NCBI GenBank assembly: GCA_015655225.1
Contig: JAATFK010000611.1
Coordinates: forward strand, 1-6,118
Origin: Solirubrobacterales bacterium
GTDB lineage: Bacteria; Actinomycetota; Thermoleophilia; Solirubrobacterales; Solirubrobacteraceae
Length of the DNA stretch: 6,118 bases
Reading direction: 5' to 3'
Shown: piece by piece, positions 1 through 6,118 of the stretch
How the letters are laid out: every line of letters starts with the position of its first letter
Position numbering within the stretch: the first letter of the stretch is position 1
Notes under the pieces: generated by a model
Seen by the model: the letters and a program-made list of their open reading frames with translations, nothing else
Told to the model about the DNA's origin: nothing
The model's database searches: none
Made by a program: the position numbers and the translations under genes

Positions 1-746
1 ACCACCTCTTCTCCGAGATCGACGAGGTGGGGGTGCGCGACGGCGCCGACCTCGTCGTGGAGGGCTACGACTTCGCCCCGACCTTCTCGAGCTGGACGAC
101 GATCGAGGAGTGCCTCAATCCGCCGCTCGTGTGGGAGCGCGCGCGGGGCTGGTTCACGACCGCGCCGTTCTCCGAGCCGGAGCAGTTCGTGTTCCCCGAG
201 GGGATCGGGACGATCGAGTGCGTGAACGTCGAGCACGAGGAGGTCGTGCTGATCCCGCGCTGGGTCGACTGCAAGCGGGTCACGTTCAAGTACGGGCTCG
301 GGCAGGAGTTCATCGACGTGCTCAAGACCCTCAACATGCTCGGGCTCGACTCGACCGAGCCGCTGCGGGTGCGCGACGTCGAGGTCGCCCCGCGCGACGT
401 GGTCGCGGCGGCGCTGCCGAACCCCGCGACGCTCGGCGACCGGATGACCGGGCGGACCTGCGCGGGCACCTGGGTGACGGGCACCGGCAGAGACGGGCAG
501 CCGCGCAGCACGTACCTCTACCACGTCGCCGACAACGAGACGACGATGCGGGAGTACGGCAGCCAGGCGGTCGTCTGGCAGACGGCGATCAACCCCGTGA
601 TCGCGCTCGAGCTGCTCGCGAACGGCAGCTGGAAGGGCGTCGGGGTGCTGGGACCGGAGGCGTTCGACGCGGTCCCGTTCCTCGACCTGCTGCGCGACTA
701 CGGCGCGCCGCATGGGATCGAGGAACGGACGCCGGCCGGCTCCTGA
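1..746 (+). CDS. Saccharopine dehydrogenase family protein, C-terminal part (5' end outside window)
   Basis: The gene is already open at the left edge: in-frame codons from base 3 read HLFSEIDEVG before the first possible GTG start, so the N-terminus is missing. The 247 visible residues match the C-terminal catalytic/dimerisation part of saccharopine-dehydrogenase-like NAD(P)-dependent oxidoreductases. Recognisable blocks, counted from the first full codon, are WVTGTGRDG (about 157-165), the YLYHVADNE strand, AINPVIALELL (about 195-205) and GVLGPEAFD (about 214-222). The Rossmann nucleotide-binding domain would lie upstream. Family members catalyse reversible reductive coupling or cleavage of amino-acid conjugates such as saccharopine or carboxynorspermidine. 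The substrate cannot be told from this half. The gene ends with TGA three bases before the stop of the convergent DUF427 gene, leaving no room for a separate terminator. The family call is firm; the exact enzyme is unknown. Confidence 0.88.
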   Translation, partial: HLFSEIDEVGVRDGADLVVEGYDFAPTFSSWTTIEECLNPPLVWERARGWFTTAPFSEPEQFVFPEGIGTIECVNVEHEEVVLIPRWVDCKRVTFKYGLGQEFIDVLKTLNMLGLDSTEPLRVRDVEVAPRDVVAAALPNPATLGDRMTGRTCAGTWVTGTGRDGQPRSTYLYHVADNETTMREYGSQAVVWQTAINPVIALELLANGSWKGVGVLGPEAFDAVPFLDLLRDYGAPHGIEERTPAGS

Positions 747-749
747 CCG

Positions 750-1031
750 CTAGGCCGTGACCTCGACGCCTCTCCAGAAGGCGACGTGGTCTCTGATCTC
801 CGCGGCGGCCTCTCTCGGCGCCGGGTAGTACCAGGCGGCGTCGGCGTTGACCGCGTCGCCGACCTTCACGTCGTAGTAGCTCGCGTCGCCCTTCCAGGGG
901 CAGTGCGAGGTCGTGTCGCTGGGACCGAAGTGCTCGCGCACGACGGCGTCGGCGGGAAAGTAGTGGTTGCCCTCGACGACGACGGTGTCGTCGCTCTCCG
1001 CGAGCGTGACGCCCTTCCAGGTGGCCTTCAT
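750..1031 (-). CDS. DUF427 domain protein, 93 aa
   Basis: This small soluble protein is essentially one DUF427 domain and has the usual length for the family. Visible family blocks are the ESDDTVVVEGNHYFP strand near the N-terminus, TSHCPWKGDASYYDV in the middle (Cys44), AAWYYPxP, and a C-terminal DHVAFWRGVEV. No biochemical role is established that I can name, so function is left open. The frame also offers an ATG twelve bases upstream (1043). I chose the ATG at 1031 because GGAGGA (1041-1036 on this strand) lies just before it, giving a clean Shine-Dalgarno with a short spacer, and because family members usually begin at this MKATWKG-like position. The gene converges on the saccharopine dehydrogenase gene and is divergent from the membrane protein at 1158, so it looks like a single-gene unit. 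Confidence 0.9.
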   Translation of the reverse strand: MKATWKGVTLAESDDTVVVEGNHYFPADAVVREHFGPSDTTSHCPWKGDASYYDVKVGDAVNADAAWYYPAPREAAAEIRDHVAFWRGVEVTA

Positions 1032-1157
1032 CGCGTCCTCCATCCGGGGTGTGATTGCCTCGGCAACGACTGTAGCGCTCGCTGACCCTCCGGCTTTTCG
1101 TGTGACGCGTGGCGGGTAGTTCTCAGGGAAGACGGTTCCCTTCGAGGAGGAGTTGCG
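1032..1157. promoter_or_regulatory. Divergent upstream region between DUF427 gene and membrane-protein gene
   Basis: These 126 bases must hold the start signals for both flanking genes. On the plus side AGGAGG (1145-1150) lies 7 bases before the ATG at 1158. On the minus side a TACAGT hexamer (1074-1069) is a possible -10 for the DUF427 gene, but no convincing -35 partner is visible. No good sigma-70 pair was found on the plus strand either. The promoter positions are therefore inference; only the ribosome binding sites are seen directly. Confidence 0.4.
1125..1141. repeat. Short inverted repeat AGGGAA-N5-TTCCCT before the membrane-protein gene
   Basis: This is a perfect 6-bp inverted repeat with a 5-base gap, placed immediately upstream of the AGGAGG ribosome binding site of the gene at 1158. 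As DNA it could be a small operator. As RNA it could form a hairpin next to the ribosome binding site. Arms this short can arise by chance, so the role is speculative. Confidence 0.3.
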
Positions 1158-1859
1158 ATGCGAGTTCCACGGTCACGAGGCGCCCTCGGCGGCGTGCTGA
1201 TCACGCTCCTGGGCATCTGGGGCGCGCTGATTCCGTTCGTCGGGCCCTACTTCAACTACACGCTCGGGTCGAACTCGACCTGGCACTGGACCACCGGCCG
1301 ACTGTGGCTGTCGGTGCTGCCGGGCGTCGTCGCGATCGTCGGCGGCTTGCTGCTGCTGACGTCGCGCTCGCGCCCCACCGCGTCGTTCGGCGCGCTGCTC
1401 GGCGTCGCGGCCGGCGCCTGGTTCGTCGTCGGACCGGTCGTCTCGGAGCTGTGGAACCACGGCATCGACCAGTCGGGCGCGCCCTATGGTGCCCGCGGAA
1501 CGCGGGTGCTGGAGCAGCTCGGCTTCCACCTCGCGCTCGGCGCGTTCATCCTCTACTTCGCGGCCGCCGCGCTCGGCCGGCTGTCGGTCCGCAGCGTGCG
1601 CGACGTGGAGCTGGCGCAGGCCGAGGCGACCGGCGGGACCGCGACGGTGACCCGCGCGGCGCCGGTGCAGCGGGCGACGCCGGTGCGGCAGGTCCGGCCC
1701 GTCGCGGCGACGACGCCGGCCGACGACGGGACGGCGACCGGGCAGACCGAGGTGCTGCCCCGGCAGGAGCAGCCGGTCGCCGCGGGCGACGACGAGGACG
1801 ACGCTGCCGCCGCCGAGCAGCCGACGACGGTGATCCGTCGCGACGACGAGACGACCTAG
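1158..1859 (+). CDS. Four-helix integral membrane protein of unknown function with disordered tail
   Basis: The 233-residue protein has four clear hydrophobic segments at about residues 9-31, 50-68, 76-95 and 121-140. A short loop with aromatic residues (YFNYTLGSNSTWHW) separates the first two. It is followed by a roughly 90-residue low-complexity tail rich in Ala, Thr, Pro and Val. The tail is first basic (Arg-rich, about 165-180) and then acidic (GDDEDD near 210), so it is probably disordered. The architecture resembles small actinobacterial membrane proteins annotated only as hypothetical. No enzymatic motif is visible. The ATG is well supported by AGGAGG seven bases upstream, and MRVPRSRG fits a cytoplasmic N-terminus by the positive-inside rule. 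Its TAG stop overlaps the stop of the convergent gene. A longer plus-strand open frame over this region lacks any such protein-like pattern and is a shadow. Confidence 0.85.
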   Translation: MRVPRSRGALGGVLITLLGIWGALIPFVGPYFNYTLGSNSTWHWTTGRLWLSVLPGVVAIVGGLLLLTSRSRPTASFGALLGVAAGAWFVVGPVVSELWNHGIDQSGAPYGARGTRVLEQLGFHLALGAFILYFAAAALGRLSVRSVRDVELAQAEATGGTATVTRAAPVQRATPVRQVRPVAATTPADDGTATGQTEVLPRQEQPVAAGDDEDDAAAAEQPTTVIRRDDETT

Positions 1860-2461
1860 CCGGCGGGCGGCCCGGGCCAGACCACGCGCGCACGGGCGGC
1901 CGCCTCGGTCACGACCGAGGCGTCGACCGCGACGCGGGTCTCCGCGATCCCGACCGCCGGCCACTCGCAGACGAACGTGAGCGGACCGGGCGGCGGCAGC
2001 GGCCAGATCCACGCCTCCTGGTGCCAAGAGCGATCGCTGCCACCCCCGCCGCGCGCCTGCAGGGTGATCGTTCGCTCCCCTCGCTCGTCGGGCGGTCCGG
2101 GCGGGCGGCGACCGACGGAGGTCGCCTTGCGCCCGTCGGAGAAGAGGACGCCGTAGCGCAGCTCGTCGGGGTCGAGCGCACCGGTCGCATCCCACGCTTT
2201 GCGCCGGCCGCGCTCGTGGCGGCCGAAGAGGAGCGGGTCGGCGCCGTCGTACGTGCGCGCCATCACCACGAGGTCGAATCCGAGCCCGGTGGGATAGGCG
2301 GACAGCCGGGTGATCGCGACGACGTGATCGCTCGTCTCCGCGAGCACGAGGTCGAGCGCCACCACCCCCGGCAGCACGCCGTGTGGCGGCCCCATCCAGG
2401 CGGGCTGCGGTGGCTGAGGAGGACGCGGCGGCGGGGGCTCGCGCGGTTCGAAGAACGCCAT
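1856..2461 (-). CDS. Hypothetical protein, 201 aa, downstream partner of the drug exporter
   Basis: I do not recognise a named domain. The protein starts MAFFEPREPP, continues with a proline-rich stretch (about residues 7-28), and then has a soluble, probably beta-rich body without signal peptide or membrane helices. Distinct blocks are VVALDLVLAET, GFDLVVMARTYDG (about 61-73), LRYGVLFSDGRKATSV (about 101-116) and, near the end, EAWIWPLPPPGPLTFVCEWPAVGI (about 149-172). The last is Trp/Pro-rich, and I recall similar wording in actinobacterial hypothetical proteins. The ATG at 2461 is preceded only by a weak GGGG ribosome binding site and lies 14 bases after the exporter stop, so the gene is probably co-transcribed and possibly coupled with it. 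Further in-frame sequence upstream is the out-of-frame shadow of the exporter gene. That the gene is real is fairly certain from codon pattern and conserved-looking blocks; its function is unknown. Confidence 0.8.
   Translation of the reverse strand: MAFFEPREPPPPRPPQPPQPAWMGPPHGVLPGVVALDLVLAETSDHVVAITRLSAYPTGLGFDLVVMARTYDGADPLLFGRHERGRRKAWDATGALDPDELRYGVLFSDGRKATSVGRRPPGPPDERGERTITLQARGGGGSDRSWHQEAWIWPLPPPGPLTFVCEWPAVGIAETRVAVDASVVTEAAARARVVWPGPPAG
1901..1922. terminator. Perfect 10-bp inverted repeat, possible terminator of the membrane-protein gene
   Basis: CGCCTCGGTC and GACCGAGGCG are exact reverse complements separated by two bases. As RNA this gives a 9-bp GC-rich stem with a CACG loop, starting about 42 bases after the plus-strand stop at 1859. 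There is no U-tract, but high-GC actinobacteria often lack one. The element lies inside the 3' coding end of the convergent hypothetical gene, where it encodes ASVVTEA. Calling it a terminator is inference; the repeat itself is seen directly. Confidence 0.35.
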
Positions 2462-2475
2462 CGTGCCCCGGAACC

Positions 2476-6118
<3,643 letters not shown>

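Noticed and set aside
731..740. GCCGGCCGGC palindrome near the end of the saccharopine dehydrogenase gene
   Set aside because: It is a 10-bp all-GC palindrome, expected by chance in such DNA, and has no loop for a terminator.
1032..1043. Upstream ATG start of the DUF427 gene at 1043
   Set aside because: It has a poor ribosome binding site, while its own codons form the GGAGGA that serves the ATG at 1031.

Overview
This window is a compact, very GC-rich stretch of bacterial chromosome. The GC-rich third codon positions leave long open frames on both strands. The gene families and the small set of hypothetical proteins point to a high-GC actinobacterium. My best guess is the Thermoleophilia/Solirubrobacterales group, but that is inference from protein flavour, not from a marker gene.

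Layout from left to right. The 3' end of a saccharopine-dehydrogenase-type oxidoreductase gene (+) runs to 746 and meets, tail to tail with a 3-base gap, a small DUF427 gene (-, 750-1031). About 126 bases of divergent upstream sequence follow. Next is a four-helix membrane protein of unknown function with a long disordered tail (+, 1158-1859). Its stop codon overlaps the stop of a convergent gene inside one CTAG palindrome. On the minus strand a two-gene operon is read from 4536 leftwards: a 14-helix DHA2/EmrB-type drug exporter with a MarR-like winged-helix domain at its C-terminus, then, 14 bases later, a conserved-looking 201-residue hypothetical protein. Divergent from this operon is a small exported RlpA-like double-psi beta-barrel protein (+, 4636-5073). 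The last gene, complete to the final base, is an aldo/keto reductase (+, 5135-6118).

The most interesting non-coding element lies between the last two genes. A perfect 18-bp palindrome sits between a TTGACT -35 and a TACGCT -10 separated by 19 bp. This is the geometry of promoters activated by MerR-family regulators (SoxR, MerR and relatives). The aldo/keto reductase therefore looks inducible, probably by an electrophile, redox or xenobiotic signal sensed by a regulator that is not encoded in this window. With the neighbouring drug exporter, the right half reads as a small stress or xenobiotic-response neighbourhood, although the exporter operon has no matching operator.

I see no mobile elements, CRISPR arrays, tRNA or rRNA genes, and no multi-gene system that is clearly new. 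The candidates worth follow-up are the MerR-type operator, the transporter-regulator fusion, the beta-barrel protein lacking the usual RlpA His/Lys signature, and a few perfect inverted repeats.
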